A program made the translations under genes and the position numbers. Source: Fretibacterium fastidiosum (GTDB lineage: Bacteria; Synergistota; Synergistia; Synergistales; Aminobacteriaceae). Taken from it: a stretch of 64,000 bases of DNA. Under the pieces are notes generated by a model, which saw nothing but the letters and a program-made list of their open reading frames with translations, was not told the DNA's origin and did not search any database. Numbering within the stretch: the stretch's first letter is position 1; every line of letters starts with the position of its first letter. The stretch spans positions 2,666,001 to 2,730,000 of the forward strand of contig NZ_OZ209244.1 of assembly GCF_964642095.1 (NCBI RefSeq). The letters run 5' to 3'. This document shows positions 42,335 to 50,304 of this stretch, piece after piece.

Positions 42335-43864
42335 ATGCAACTGATCATCGCAGCATTGATTTTTGCGGCCGGCGTGGGCGTCGGATACCTGATACTTCAG
42401 GCATGGGACAACACGCGCCTCACCGGGGTGAAGAACCAGACCCTCCTCATGTTGCAGGAGGCCACCGACGCGGCCGAGCGCCTCAAGCAGGATCGGCTCA
42501 CCGAGGCCAGGGACGAGGTTTCAAGGCTGAGGCAGGAGGCCAACCGCGACGCCAAGGAGCGGAGGGCCGAGCTCCAGAGGGTCGAGCGCAAGCTGGAGCA
42601 GCGGGAGGAGAACCTGGAACGAAAACTCGACCGGGTCTCCCACAAGGAGGACGAGCTGAGGCTGAAGCAGGAGGCGATCGAGAAGCGCGGCGCGGACCTC
42701 GAGGCGCTGATCCGACAGCAGGGCGACAAGCTGGAGGAGATCGCGCAGATGACGAAGGAGGAGGCCCAGGAAATCCTGCTCCGCAAGACGGAGGAGGACG
42801 CCCAGTACCTCATCGGGCTTCGCCTGAAGGAGCTGGAGGAGCGGGCCCATCGCGAGGCGGACCGCAGGGCCCGCGACATCGTCGTCGCGGCCATGCAGCG
42901 CTGCGCCGTGGAGAGCGCGGGCGAGGCGACGGTCAGCGTCGTCCCCCTCCCCTCGGAGGAGATGAAGGGGCGCATCATCGGCCGCGAGGGCCGCAACATC
43001 CGCGCCTTCGAGATGCTGACGGGAGTGGACCTCATCATCGACGACACGCCGGAGGCCGTGACCCTCAGCAGCTTCGACCCCGTCCGCCGCGAGGTCGCCC
43101 GCCGCGCCATGGAGCGGCTCGTGGTGGACGGCCGCATCCACCCCGCGCGCATCGAGGAGTTGATCGACAAGGCCACACACGACGTGGAGGACGAGATCAT
43201 CAGCGAGGGGGAGTCCGCCGTCCTGGAGATGGGGATCAAGAACATCCACTCCGAGTTGGTGCGCACCCTGGGCCAGCTGAAGTTCCGCTTCAGCTACGGC
43301 CAGAACGCCCTGTCCCACAGCCTCGAGGTGGCGCAGATCGCGGGTGCCATCGCCGCAGAGCTGGACCTCGACGAGGAGCTGGCCCGCCGTTCGGGCCTGC
43401 TGCACGACCTGGGCAAGGCCGTCGACCATCAGGTGGAGGGCCCCCACGCCGCCATCGGGGCGGACCTGGCACAGCGCTTCGGCGAGAGGCCGGAGGTGGT
43501 CAGCGCCATCGCCTCCCACCACGACACCCTCGAGGTCAGCTCCGTCTACGAGGTGGTGGTCGCCCTCGCGGACGCCATCAGCGCGTCACGGCCCGGCGCG
43601 CGCCGCGAGAGCCTGGACGCCTACATCAAGAGGCTGGAGAAGCTCGAAGAGCTCGCCATGGGCTTCAACGGCGTCTCCAAGGCCTACGCCATCCAGGCGG
43701 GCCGCGAGGTGCGCGTCGTCCTCACCGCGGGCAAGACCGACGACGGCAGCGTGTACAAGCTGGCCTACGACATCGCGCGCAAGATCGAGGCCGAGATGAA
43801 GTATCCGGGGCAGATCAAGGTCAACGTCTCGCGGGAGACGCGCGCGTCGGAGTTCGCAAAGTGA
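42335..43864 (+). CDS. rny: Ribonuclease Y
   Basis: 509-residue membrane-anchored endoribonuclease that initiates mRNA decay in bacteria lacking RNase E. One N-terminal membrane helix (LIIAALIFAAGVGVGYLIL), a long coiled coil (about 30-190, Arg/Glu/Lys-rich), a KH domain (VPLPSEEMKGRIIGREGRNIRAFE without its C-terminal end) and an HD domain (HSLEVAQIAG...LLHDLGKAVDHQVEG...SHHD) are in the usual order. ATG 42335 is chosen as the start just before the membrane helix; AAGGAG lies 12 nt upstream. It overlaps ymdB by one base (TGATG), the classic rny-ymdB pairing. Confidence 0.97.
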   Translation: MQLIIAALIFAAGVGVGYLILQAWDNTRLTGVKNQTLLMLQEATDAAERLKQDRLTEARDEVSRLRQEANRDAKERRAELQRVERKLEQREENLERKLDRVSHKEDELRLKQEAIEKRGADLEALIRQQGDKLEEIAQMTKEEAQEILLRKTEEDAQYLIGLRLKELEERAHREADRRARDIVVAAMQRCAVESAGEATVSVVPLPSEEMKGRIIGREGRNIRAFEMLTGVDLIIDDTPEAVTLSSFDPVRREVARRAMERLVVDGRIHPARIEELIDKATHDVEDEIISEGESAVLEMGIKNIHSELVRTLGQLKFRFSYGQNALSHSLEVAQIAGAIAAELDLDEELARRSGLLHDLGKAVDHQVEGPHAAIGADLAQRFGERPEVVSAIASHHDTLEVSSVYEVVVALADAISASRPGARRESLDAYIKRLEKLEELAMGFNGVSKAYAIQAGREVRVVLTAGKTDDGSVYKLAYDIARKIEAEMKYPGQIKVNVSRETRASEFAK

Positions 43865-44661
43865 TGCGGGTGCTCTTTCTCGGCGACGTCGCCTGGAGCG
43901 TGGGACGGCGCGCCCTGGCCTGCGCCCTGCCGGAGCTGCGCCGCGAGTGGGGCGGCTTCGACTTCGTCGTCGTCAACTGCGAGAACGCGGCGGCGGGAAA
44001 GGGGATGACGGAGAAGATATTCAAAGAGTTCCTGGACCTGGGCGTGGACGGGATGACCTCAGGGAACCACATCTGGGACAAGAACGACTTCGGCGTCGTC
44101 CTGGGCTCGGACGCCCGCATCTTTCGCCCGGCCAACTACCCGGCGGTCTGCCCCGGCCAGGGGTGCGGCGTCCTGGAGCGCGGCGGACGCCGGCTCGGCA
44201 TCCTGAACCTGGAAGGACAGGTCTTCATGCCGCCCATCGACTCCCCCTTCTACGCGGCGGACGCCTGCCTGGAGGAGCTGCGGGCCCAGGGGGGCCCTGA
44301 ACTCCCCATCCTCGTGGACTTCCACGCGGAGGCGACCTCCGAGAAGGAGGCCATGGGCTTTTACCTGGACGGGCGCGTCTCCGCCGTCCTGGGGACCCAC
44401 ACCCACGTGCAGACCGCGGATGAGCGCATCCTCCCCGGAGGGACCGCCTACCTCAGCGACGTCGGCATGACGGGCGGCCACGGCGGCATCCTGGGCGTGA
44501 AGAAGGAGAGCGCCATGCCCCGCTTCCTCACGGGGATGCCCGCGCGCTTCGAGATGTGCACGGAGCTTCCGGCCGTCAACGGCGCGGTCGTGGAGATCGA
44601 CGAGTCCACGGGCAGGGCGCGGAGCATCGTCCGCGTCCAGAAGGCCGTGGAGCTTCCGTAG
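43864..44661 (+). CDS. ymdB: YmdB-family metallophosphoesterase
   Basis: 265-residue calcineurin-like phosphodiesterase (TIGR00282 family); in Bacillus it hydrolyses 2',3'-cyclic AMP and is linked to RNase Y function. Metal-ligand motifs: LFLGDVAWSVGR, VVVNCENAAAGKG, SGNHIWD, VDFHAEATSEK, GTHTHVQTAD. It begins at ATG 43864, overlapping the rny stop, and ends 60 bp before a strong terminator. Length is normal. Confidence 0.96.
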   Translation: MRVLFLGDVAWSVGRRALACALPELRREWGGFDFVVVNCENAAAGKGMTEKIFKEFLDLGVDGMTSGNHIWDKNDFGVVLGSDARIFRPANYPAVCPGQGCGVLERGGRRLGILNLEGQVFMPPIDSPFYAADACLEELRAQGGPELPILVDFHAEATSEKEAMGFYLDGRVSAVLGTHTHVQTADERILPGGTAYLSDVGMTGGHGGILGVKKESAMPRFLTGMPARFEMCTELPAVNGAVVEIDESTGRARSIVRVQKAVELP

Positions 44662-44720
44662 GGCCATCCACGACCGGACCGAAGGCCCCGCCCCTCCGGG
44701 CGCGGCCGGGCTCGACCTGA

Positions 44721-44762
44721 AGGCGAGGGGGCGCGGATAATCCCGCGCCCCCTCGCCTTATA
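44721..44762 (+). terminator. Terminator of rny-ymdB
   Basis: GGCGAGGGGGCGCGG pairs with CCGCGCCCCCTCGCC around ATAATC; a short TTAT tail runs directly into element R4. Confidence 0.8.
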
Positions 44763-44925
44763 CCAACTCGCGTCTAAAAAGAAGGGCAGAAAGGCCCCCC
44801 TGCAAGGGGGGCTGCCCCGAAGGGGGCTGGGGGGTGTTGAGTAGGCTAAGAGCAAACCCCTCCGCCGCCCTTGGCGGCACCTCCCCTTTCAGGGGAGGCA
44901 ATCCACATTAGATGCGATTTGGTAT
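44760..44925. mobile_element. Terminal-inverted-repeat palindromic element, copy R4 (166 bp)
   Basis: Starts ATACCAACTCGCGTCTAA and ends TTAGATGCGATTTGGTAT. The interior keeps the outer hairpins (CCCCCCTGCAAGGGGGG, GCCCCGAAGGGGGC, GCCGCCCTTGGCGGC, CCTCCCCTTTCAGGGGAGG) but not the long block. It sits between the ymdB terminator and the rsfS stop codon. Confidence 0.75.
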
Positions 44926-44929
44926 TATA

Positions 44930-45322
44930 TCAAAGCTCACTGGAGCCGTCCTCCACCTCCAGCGGCCCGCGGCTCAGGGTTTCCGCGTCCCCCCAGAGCC
45001 GCTCCAGCCTGTAGAAATCCCGCCCCTTGCGGCTGAAGACGTGCACCACCACGTTGCCAGCGTCCACCAGGCGCCAGTTGGAGCTCGTCTCGCCCTCCAG
45101 GCGGCAGGGGAGCCCGTGGCGCTCCAGAGCCTCCTCGGCCGCGTCCATCAGCGTCTTCATGTGGACCTCCGAGTTGCCCGTCACCAGGACGAAGACGTCC
45201 GACAGCGCTCCAACGCTGCTCAGGTCCATGAGGACGACGTCCTCGCCGCTCTTTTCCTCCAGCGCATCGAGAAGCCACCGGTATCCCTCCGCGCCGTTCG
45301 ACAGCGCCTCTTTATCCAACAC
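44930..45322 (-). CDS. rsfS: Ribosomal silencing factor RsfS
   Basis: 130 residues. RsfS binds ribosomal protein L14 and blocks subunit joining when nutrients are low. Signature: EDVVLMDLSSVGALSDVFVLVTGNSEVHMKTLMDAAEE and the GNVVVHVFSRKGRDFYRLERLWGDAE end. The start is GTG 45322 with GGGAGGGG just upstream. It lies last in the obgE-nadD-LCP-rsfS run, 52 bp after the LCP gene. Confidence 0.95.
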   Translation of the reverse strand: MLDKEALSNGAEGYRWLLDALEEKSGEDVVLMDLSSVGALSDVFVLVTGNSEVHMKTLMDAAEEALERHGLPCRLEGETSSNWRLVDAGNVVVHVFSRKGRDFYRLERLWGDAETLSRGPLEVEDGSSEL

Positions 45323-45374
45323 AGCCCCTCCCTTCTCTCTCGTCCCCGCCTTCCGCCTTTTCGCGCCCGGCCCG

Positions 45375-46739
45375 TCAGGGCGCCGGCTCGAGGCGGCGGA
45401 AGACGTCCTCCTTGTCGTGCCCCAGGATCAGCGTGAGCGAGGCGGCCCGCCGGTCCGCCCGAATCAGCCCCTGGTTCGTGATGCCGCACAGCTCGGCCAG
45501 GGCCAGGGCAGCGTCCCGCGCGGCCTCGCCCCCGTCCGGCGGGTAGATGATGTTCGTCGTGTGGTAGTCGTAGTGCCTGGCGTTGCCCGTGTAGGGAACC
45601 TCGATCCCGATGCGCTGAAAGATGTCCGCAGCCCGTTTGCCCAGGCCGCTCTCCCCGTCCCCGTTCAGGATGCGGAGGCTCCCCACCCTCAGGCGCAGCT
45701 CGGCAAGCCGGTCCGCGCTGACGGCCGCCAGCCCGTTCTCCTCCCGGCCGATGGCCGGGGCAAAGTCCGCGCTGCCCACGTCGAAGCTGACGGGGGCGGA
45801 TTCGTCCGCCGAGGGAAGCGGCTCCGCCAGCATCATGGAAAAGCGGGCGTTGTCCAGTATCCAATAGCTGAGGCCACCGGCGTACCCGGCCTTGCCCGGC
45901 GCCATGAACATCTGGATTCGCTCCTTCGGCAGCGCCGTTGCGAACTGCAGGAGCTGCAGGGCCTCCACCGGGCTCAGGTCCGTGTCCACCGCGTTCACCA
46001 CCTCGCCGATCAGGGACGGGATCTTCGGAATGATCGCCGGGGTCTTCAGCTTGGACATCAGGACGTCCATGAACTTCTGCTGCCGCTGCACCCTGCCGAT
46101 ATCCCCAAGGGGGTCGTGCCGGAAGCGCACGTAGCCCAGGGCCGCCATGCCGTCCAGGTGCTGCTGGCCCTTCTTGATGTTGATGAAGAGCTTGCCCGAA
46201 TAGTCGTTGTAGGACAGGTTCTTCTCGACGTAGATGTCGATCCCGCCCAGGAGGTCCACGATCCGCGGAAAGCTCTCGTAGTTCACCTTCACGAAGTAGT
46301 CCACCGGCAGCCCCGTGAGGTTGACGATCGTCTCCCGCACGAGTTGGACGCCGCCGTAGACGTAGGCGTGGTTGATCTTGTCCCAGCCCTTCCCCGGAAT
46401 GTACACGCGGGAGTCCCGCGGAATGGAGGCGACCCGCACCGCCTTGTTATCCACGTCAAAGATCACGATCGCGATGGCGTCCGTCCTGGACCCGCCGTCC
46501 ACGTTGTCCAGCCCCACCACCAGGACGTTGACCGTCCCCCTCGCGGAGGCGATCGTCGGGGCCTCTCCCGCCGGAACGACCAGGTTTCCCTCGCTGTCCA
46601 TGCTGGCCACGTCACCCTCAGACCTGGACAGGGAAAGGACGTTGGGGCTGAAAAAGACCTCCTTCAGGCGCAGAGCCGCTCCGCCCACGGTCGCTGCGAA
46701 GATCAGGAGGACGATCCCAAGAATCTTCAAAAACCTCAC
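45375..46739 (-). CDS. LytR-CpsA-Psr family phosphotransferase with LytR_C domain
   Basis: About 454 residues. One N-terminal membrane helix (ILGIVLLIFAATVGGAAL), then the extracytoplasmic LCP domain with VLVVGLDNVDGGSRTDAI, SIPRDSRVYIPG, GGVQLVRETIVNLTGLPVDY, GKLFINIKKGQQHLDGMAALGYVRFRHD and RVQRQQKF; a C-terminal LytR_C-like domain follows (LRILNGDGESGLGKRAADIFQRIG). LCP enzymes transfer lipid-linked glycopolymers to the cell wall or surface. GTG 46739 with GGAGG about 10 nt upstream is the likely start. Occurrence between nadD and rsfS is a conserved arrangement in several phyla. Confidence 0.92.
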   Translation of the reverse strand: MRFLKILGIVLLIFAATVGGAALRLKEVFFSPNVLSLSRSEGDVASMDSEGNLVVPAGEAPTIASARGTVNVLVVGLDNVDGGSRTDAIAIVIFDVDNKAVRVASIPRDSRVYIPGKGWDKINHAYVYGGVQLVRETIVNLTGLPVDYFVKVNYESFPRIVDLLGGIDIYVEKNLSYNDYSGKLFINIKKGQQHLDGMAALGYVRFRHDPLGDIGRVQRQQKFMDVLMSKLKTPAIIPKIPSLIGEVVNAVDTDLSPVEALQLLQFATALPKERIQMFMAPGKAGYAGGLSYWILDNARFSMMLAEPLPSADESAPVSFDVGSADFAPAIGREENGLAAVSADRLAELRLRVGSLRILNGDGESGLGKRAADIFQRIGIEVPYTGNARHYDYHTTNIIYPPDGGEAARDAALALAELCGITNQGLIRADRRAASLTLILGHDKEDVFRRLEPAP

Positions 46740-46820
46740 CGACGCGACACCTCCAACTCGATCGGTTTTGCGCGTCAACGCGCGGCCGGGCAGGACGCAA
46801 AGCTCTCCGCCCAACCCTCT

Positions 46821-47417
46821 TTACTTGTAAAGCCCGTTGGACTCGATGTAGATCTCGACCAGGTGCGGCACCAGAAAGCGGATGCTGCGCCCCCCCCGCG
46901 CTCGCTCGCGGATCTCCGTGCTGGAGATCGCAAATTGCGGGATCTCCACCAGCTTCAGGTTCTCCCGGACCTCCTGCGGCAGGGCTTCAATCCCCTCCAC
47001 GGGGTACCCCGGACGACAGGCCGTCACCAGGGTGCAGAGCTTCGGGAGCAGCTTGTAGTCCACCCACGTCGCGATGTCGAGGATCGCGTCCAGCCCCGTG
47101 ATGAAGAACAGGTCCTCCGGCGCCACGCCGCCCGCGATGAACTCGCGAAGCGTATCCACCGTGTGCGACGGCTGGCGCCGATCGACCTCCGTTCTGGAGA
47201 CGGAGTAATTCAGGACGCCCGCCGTGGCCAGAAGGGTCATGGCGTAGCGATCCTCCGCCGACGTCACCCGACGATTCCGCTTGTGGGGCGGAGAGCCCGT
47301 GGGGACGAAGACGATGCGATCGATGTTCAACCGGCTCCGGCACTCCTCGGCGAGCAGGAGATGACCGTAGTGTATGGGGTCGAAGGTCCCCCCCATAATC
47401 CCCGTCTTTATGGACAC
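46821..47417 (-). CDS. nadD: Nicotinate-nucleotide adenylyltransferase
   Basis: 198 residues; adenylates nicotinate mononucleotide to deamido-NAD in NAD synthesis. The HxGH-type nucleotidyltransferase motif GGTFDPIHYGHL and the C-terminal ISSTEIRER are intact. The start is GTG 47417 with GAGAGGGGA upstream. It lies downstream of obgE on the same strand. Confidence 0.96.
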   Translation of the reverse strand: MSIKTGIMGGTFDPIHYGHLLLAEECRSRLNIDRIVFVPTGSPPHKRNRRVTSAEDRYAMTLLATAGVLNYSVSRTEVDRRQPSHTVDTLREFIAGGVAPEDLFFITGLDAILDIATWVDYKLLPKLCTLVTACRPGYPVEGIEALPQEVRENLKLVEIPQFAISSTEIRERARGGRSIRFLVPHLVEIYIESNGLYK

Positions 47418-47473
47418 TAAAATCCCCTCTCCCAGAAACGGCGCTGCCGGCAGGAGGACCCGGCGGCCGCTCC

Positions 47474-48781
47474 CTACTCCATGATCCTCTCGGGCTGAAA
47501 GTCGAACTCGGCGTCTCCGATCAGGACCCGGTCACCTTCATGGGCGCCCGCCGCCTCCAGGGCCTCCTCGACGCTGAGGCGCTTCAGGAGGCGCGAGAAC
47601 TTCAGCATCGCGTCCTCGTGTTCAAAGTTGATGCGCCCCACGGCCCTCTCCAGGTTGGCGTGATCCACCCGGAAGCGGCCGTCCGAGAGACGTCGGACCT
47701 CCACGGGCTCCGGCGCGCCGCCGCGGCGGCGCGGGAGCTCCTGAACGTCCTGGACCTCCGGTGCCTCCGCGAGCGTCGTCCTCCCCACGGGCCGAGGATG
47801 GGCCCGGACCAGTGCGACGACCTCGCGGATCAGCTCCGGGATGCCGTCGCCCCTCAGCGCGCTCACCAAGAGGCAGGGCCTGCCCAGACGCTCCATCTCC
47901 CGCTTCAGGACGCGGGCGTTCTCCTCCGTGCCGGACAGGTCCGTCTTGTTGCCCACCACGATGCAGGGCCGGCCATCGAGGTCCGCGCCGTAAGCGCGAA
48001 ACTCCGCCTCGACCACTTCAAGGTTCTTCAGCACGTCCTCCTCGGAGAGGTCCACCACGTGCAGCAGCACCCGCGTGCGTTCGATATGGCGCAGGAACTG
48101 AAGCCCCAGACCCTTGTTCTCGTGCGCCCCCTCGATCAGGCCGGGCACGTCGGCGACGACGATCTGCTGGTCGTCCACGGCCAGGACGCCGAGGTTGGGG
48201 GAGAGGGTCGTGAAGGGGTAGCCCGCGATGCGCGGCTTCGCCCCGCTGATGGCCGCCAGGATGCTGGACTTCCCCGCGTTGGGGAACCCGACGAGCCCCA
48301 CGTCGGCGATGAGCTTCAGCTCAAGCGTCAGCGTCCGCTCCTCACCGGGATCGCCCTTCTCCGCAAAGCGCGGCGTGCGGCGCACGGAGTTGGCGAAGTG
48401 GGCGTTGCCCTTTCCCCCACGGCCGCCCCGCGCCGCCACGAAGGTCTGCCCCGGTTCCACCAGGTCCGCCAGGACGCGCCCGCTCTCGTCCCGGACCAGC
48501 GTGCCGCAGGGCACGAGGACCTTCAGGTCCGCGCCATTGGCCCCCGTCTTCATGGCCCCTGCGCCGTGCCCCGCATGGCCGGCCTGAAAACGGCGGTTGT
48601 ACTCGAAGTCCGCCAGGGTGACGACGCCGCCCACGGCCTCCAGGATCACGCTGCCGCCCGTCCCCCCGTCCGCCCCGTCGGGGCCTCCCTTGGGGACGAA
48701 CTTCTCCCGCCGGAAGCTCAGGGCGCCGTTGCCCCCTCGTCCGGCCCTCACCATAATCTTCGCAACGTCCACAAATTTCAA
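47474..48781 (-). CDS. obgE: GTPase Obg
   Basis: 435-residue essential GTPase of ribosome assembly and stress response. The Gly-rich Obg fold (residues 1-158: AGRGGNGALSFRREKFVPKGGPDGGDGG-type) is followed by the G domain with GFPNAGKSS, DVPGLIEGAHENKGLG and NKTDL, and a C-terminal OCT domain (VDHANLERAVGRINFEHEDA). TTG 48781 fits the family N-terminus (KFVDVAKI); the Shine-Dalgarno is weak. It heads the obgE-nadD-LCP-rsfS group and is separated from rpmA by a terminator. Confidence 0.97.
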   Translation of the reverse strand: MKFVDVAKIMVRAGRGGNGALSFRREKFVPKGGPDGADGGTGGSVILEAVGGVVTLADFEYNRRFQAGHAGHGAGAMKTGANGADLKVLVPCGTLVRDESGRVLADLVEPGQTFVAARGGRGGKGNAHFANSVRRTPRFAEKGDPGEERTLTLELKLIADVGLVGFPNAGKSSILAAISGAKPRIAGYPFTTLSPNLGVLAVDDQQIVVADVPGLIEGAHENKGLGLQFLRHIERTRVLLHVVDLSEEDVLKNLEVVEAEFRAYGADLDGRPCIVVGNKTDLSGTEENARVLKREMERLGRPCLLVSALRGDGIPELIREVVALVRAHPRPVGRTTLAEAPEVQDVQELPRRRGGAPEPVEVRRLSDGRFRVDHANLERAVGRINFEHEDAMLKFSRLLKRLSVEEALEAAGAHEGDRVLIGDAEFDFQPERIME

Positions 48782-48805
48782 GTCAACACCACCGCGACAG
48801 AAGAA

Positions 48806-48842
48806 CAGAAAAAAAGAAGGCCCCGCGCAAAAGGGGGGCCCT
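48806..48842 (-). terminator. Terminator of rplU-prp-rpmA
   Basis: GGCCCC/GGGGCC stem followed on the minus strand by TTCTTTTTTTCT. Confidence 0.8.
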
Positions 48843-48947
48843 CAGGGGTTCCAGGGACAAACATCCGCCCACCGAGCGCGGAATTCAAGCAGGGTAAAGG
48901 GAAGGGGCGCCGTCGCCGCGTCGCTTCAGCGGCCCCCTCCAGCCGCT

Positions 48948-49235
48948 TCAGTTCGCGAGGGCGGGGACGATGGAGACGTACCTGCGGTCCCCCTTGACGG
49001 CATACTCCACCTTGCCGGGGACCAGAGCGAAGAGGGTGAAGTCGCGCCCAAGCCCCACGTGCTTTCCGGGATGCAGGTGCGTGCCGCACTGGCGGACCAG
49101 GATGCTTCCCGCCGTGACCTCCGTCCCCGCATAGACCTTGACGCCGCGGTACTTCGGATTGCTGTCGCGGCCGTTCGTGGAGCTGCCCTGCCCCTTCTTG
49201 TGCGCGAAAAACTGTATGTCGAATTTATAGATCAT
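48948..49235 (-). CDS. rpmA: 50S ribosomal protein L27 (precursor form)
   Basis: 95 residues. bL27 sits at the peptidyl-transferase centre with its N-terminus. Here that N-terminus is extended (MIYKFDIQFFAHKKGQGSS): the IQFFA stretch matches the site known in Firmicutes to be cut by the protease Prp before the protein is functional. The rest (GSSTNGRDSNPKYRGVKVY, GSILVRQCGTHLHPG) is canonical. Start ATG 49235 overlaps the prp stop (ATGA); GGAGGTG upstream. Confidence 0.97.
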   Translation of the reverse strand: MIYKFDIQFFAHKKGQGSSTNGRDSNPKYRGVKVYAGTEVTAGSILVRQCGTHLHPGKHVGLGRDFTLFALVPGKVEYAVKGDRRYVSIVPALAN

Positions 49236-49558
49236 AGCTGCACCTCCGTAATGTGTACGTACTCACCGTTTCCAGCCGCGACCTCCCTCAGCGAGAGCGC
49301 CACCGTCCTCGTCAGAAGTTCCAGCGAGGGGGCGATCCTCTGCGGCCAGAAGACCCGAATCAGCGGGACGTCTCCATCCACCCGACACTCCAGCCCCTCG
49401 GCCTTCGCCACGTCGGAAAGGCCCAGCAGGAGCGCGTGGACCAGCGTGGAAACCGCCGCGCAGACGACATCCGCGCCCTTTTCGGCGAAGTCGGAGTGCC
49501 CGCGGCTCTCCAGCCCGCAGAGCGCCCCCTTCGCCCAGTAGAGCGTTACCTCCGTCAC
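49232..49558 (-). CDS. prp: Ribosomal-processing cysteine protease Prp
   Basis: About 108 residues (formerly DUF464/YsxB). The catalytic His and Cys are in GHSDFAEKGADVVCAAVSTLVHAL. It removes the N-terminal extension of L27, encoded next to it, making the pair functional together. GTG 49558 (VTEVTLYW) is the likely start, 7 nt after the rplU stop; the Shine-Dalgarno is weak, so translation may be coupled. A longer in-frame start inside rplU is unlikely because it would only translate rplU out of frame. Confidence 0.93.
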   Translation of the reverse strand: MTEVTLYWAKGALCGLESRGHSDFAEKGADVVCAAVSTLVHALLLGLSDVAKAEGLECRVDGDVPLIRVFWPQRIAPSLELLTRTVALSLREVAAGNGEYVHITEVQL

Positions 49559-49565
49559 CGGAGGC

Positions 49566-49877
49566 TCAGGCGTCGATGCCCCGGATGACGACCTCGGTGA
49601 AGTACTGGCGGTGTCCCTGCATACGGCGGTAGTTCTTCTTGCTCTTGTACTTGAACACCAAAACCTTCTTGCCACGGCCCTGGGCCAGGACCTCCGCCCT
49701 CACGCTGGCTCCCTCGACGTAAGGTGTCCCAAAACGGACCCCCGTGTCGCCTCCGACCATCAGGACCTTGCCGAAGACGACCTCGCTCCCCGCCTCGCCG
49801 TCGAGGCGCTCCACGCGAAAGCGGTCCCCCTCCTGGACACGATACTGTTTCCCGCCCGTCTCAACCACTGCGTACAT
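49566..49877 (-). CDS. rplU: 50S ribosomal protein L21
   Basis: 103 residues. MYAVVETGGKQYRVQEGD at the start and KVLVFKYKSKKNYRRMQGHRQ near the end are diagnostic. ATG 49877 is chosen with AGGAGG about 10 nt upstream; an in-frame start further upstream would include the leader. First gene of rplU-prp-rpmA with its own promoter. Confidence 0.97.
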   Translation of the reverse strand: MYAVVETGGKQYRVQEGDRFRVERLDGEAGSEVVFGKVLMVGGDTGVRFGTPYVEGASVRAEVLAQGRGKKVLVFKYKSKKNYRRMQGHRQYFTEVVIRGIDA

Positions 49878-49902
49878 GATGATTTTTCCTCCTCCCGCTG
49901 AA

Positions 49903-49938
49903 AGCAGGCCCTCACCCTCGAGGTTCTTCACGCCTGCT
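49903..49938 (-). promoter_or_regulatory. Hairpin in rplU leader
   Basis: AGCAGGC and GCCTGCT can pair across a 22-nt loop just upstream of the Shine-Dalgarno; it may be an autoregulatory L21 leader. Confidence 0.4.
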
Positions 49939-49960
49939 CCATGCGATAGATAACTTCATG

Positions 49961-49989
49961 ATTTTACGCAAGAGAGCGGCTTTCGTCAA
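49961..49989 (-). promoter_or_regulatory. rplU operon promoter
   Basis: -35 TTGACG (49984-49989), 17-bp spacer, -10 TAAAAT (49961-49966) on the minus strand. Confidence 0.75.
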
Positions 49990-50067
49990 GCAATAAAGCG
50001 CCTCCATCGTTACAGAAGTTAATCCGACTCTGACCCTGCATCCGTTCGGTGTGGGGAATGAAGAAGC

Positions 50068-50205
50068 GCGTTTTTCTGGCCCCCCTGAAAGGGGGTCTGC
50101 CCCGCAGGGGCTGAGGGGTTGTTTTGGCCCCGCAGGGGCGAGACTGACGGCCCGTGAGCAGCAGCGAACGGCAGCCGGAAGGCTCCCCGAAGGGGAGGCG
50201 AAATG
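50068..50205. repeat. Partial palindromic mosaic repeat
   Basis: Contains GGCCCCCCTGAAAGGGGG, two GCCCCGCAGGGGC palindromes, and the GACGGCCCGTGAGC...CCGGAAGGCTCCCCGAAGGGG module; no terminal inverted repeats. The rest of 49990-50304 shows no gene. Confidence 0.6.
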
Positions 50206-50304
50206 AAGAAAGGGGAGCGGCTAGAACCGCCCCCCTGGTCCAGGAATCATTCCAATTCCCAATCGATCGTACAGTTCGTCGTTTTTGCCCGTCGGGACAG
50301 CGGT

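Noticed and set aside
42403..43863. Long in-frame extension upstream of ymdB
   Set aside because: Pro/Arg/Gly-rich translation of rny in another frame; true ymdB start is the ATG overlapping the rny stop.
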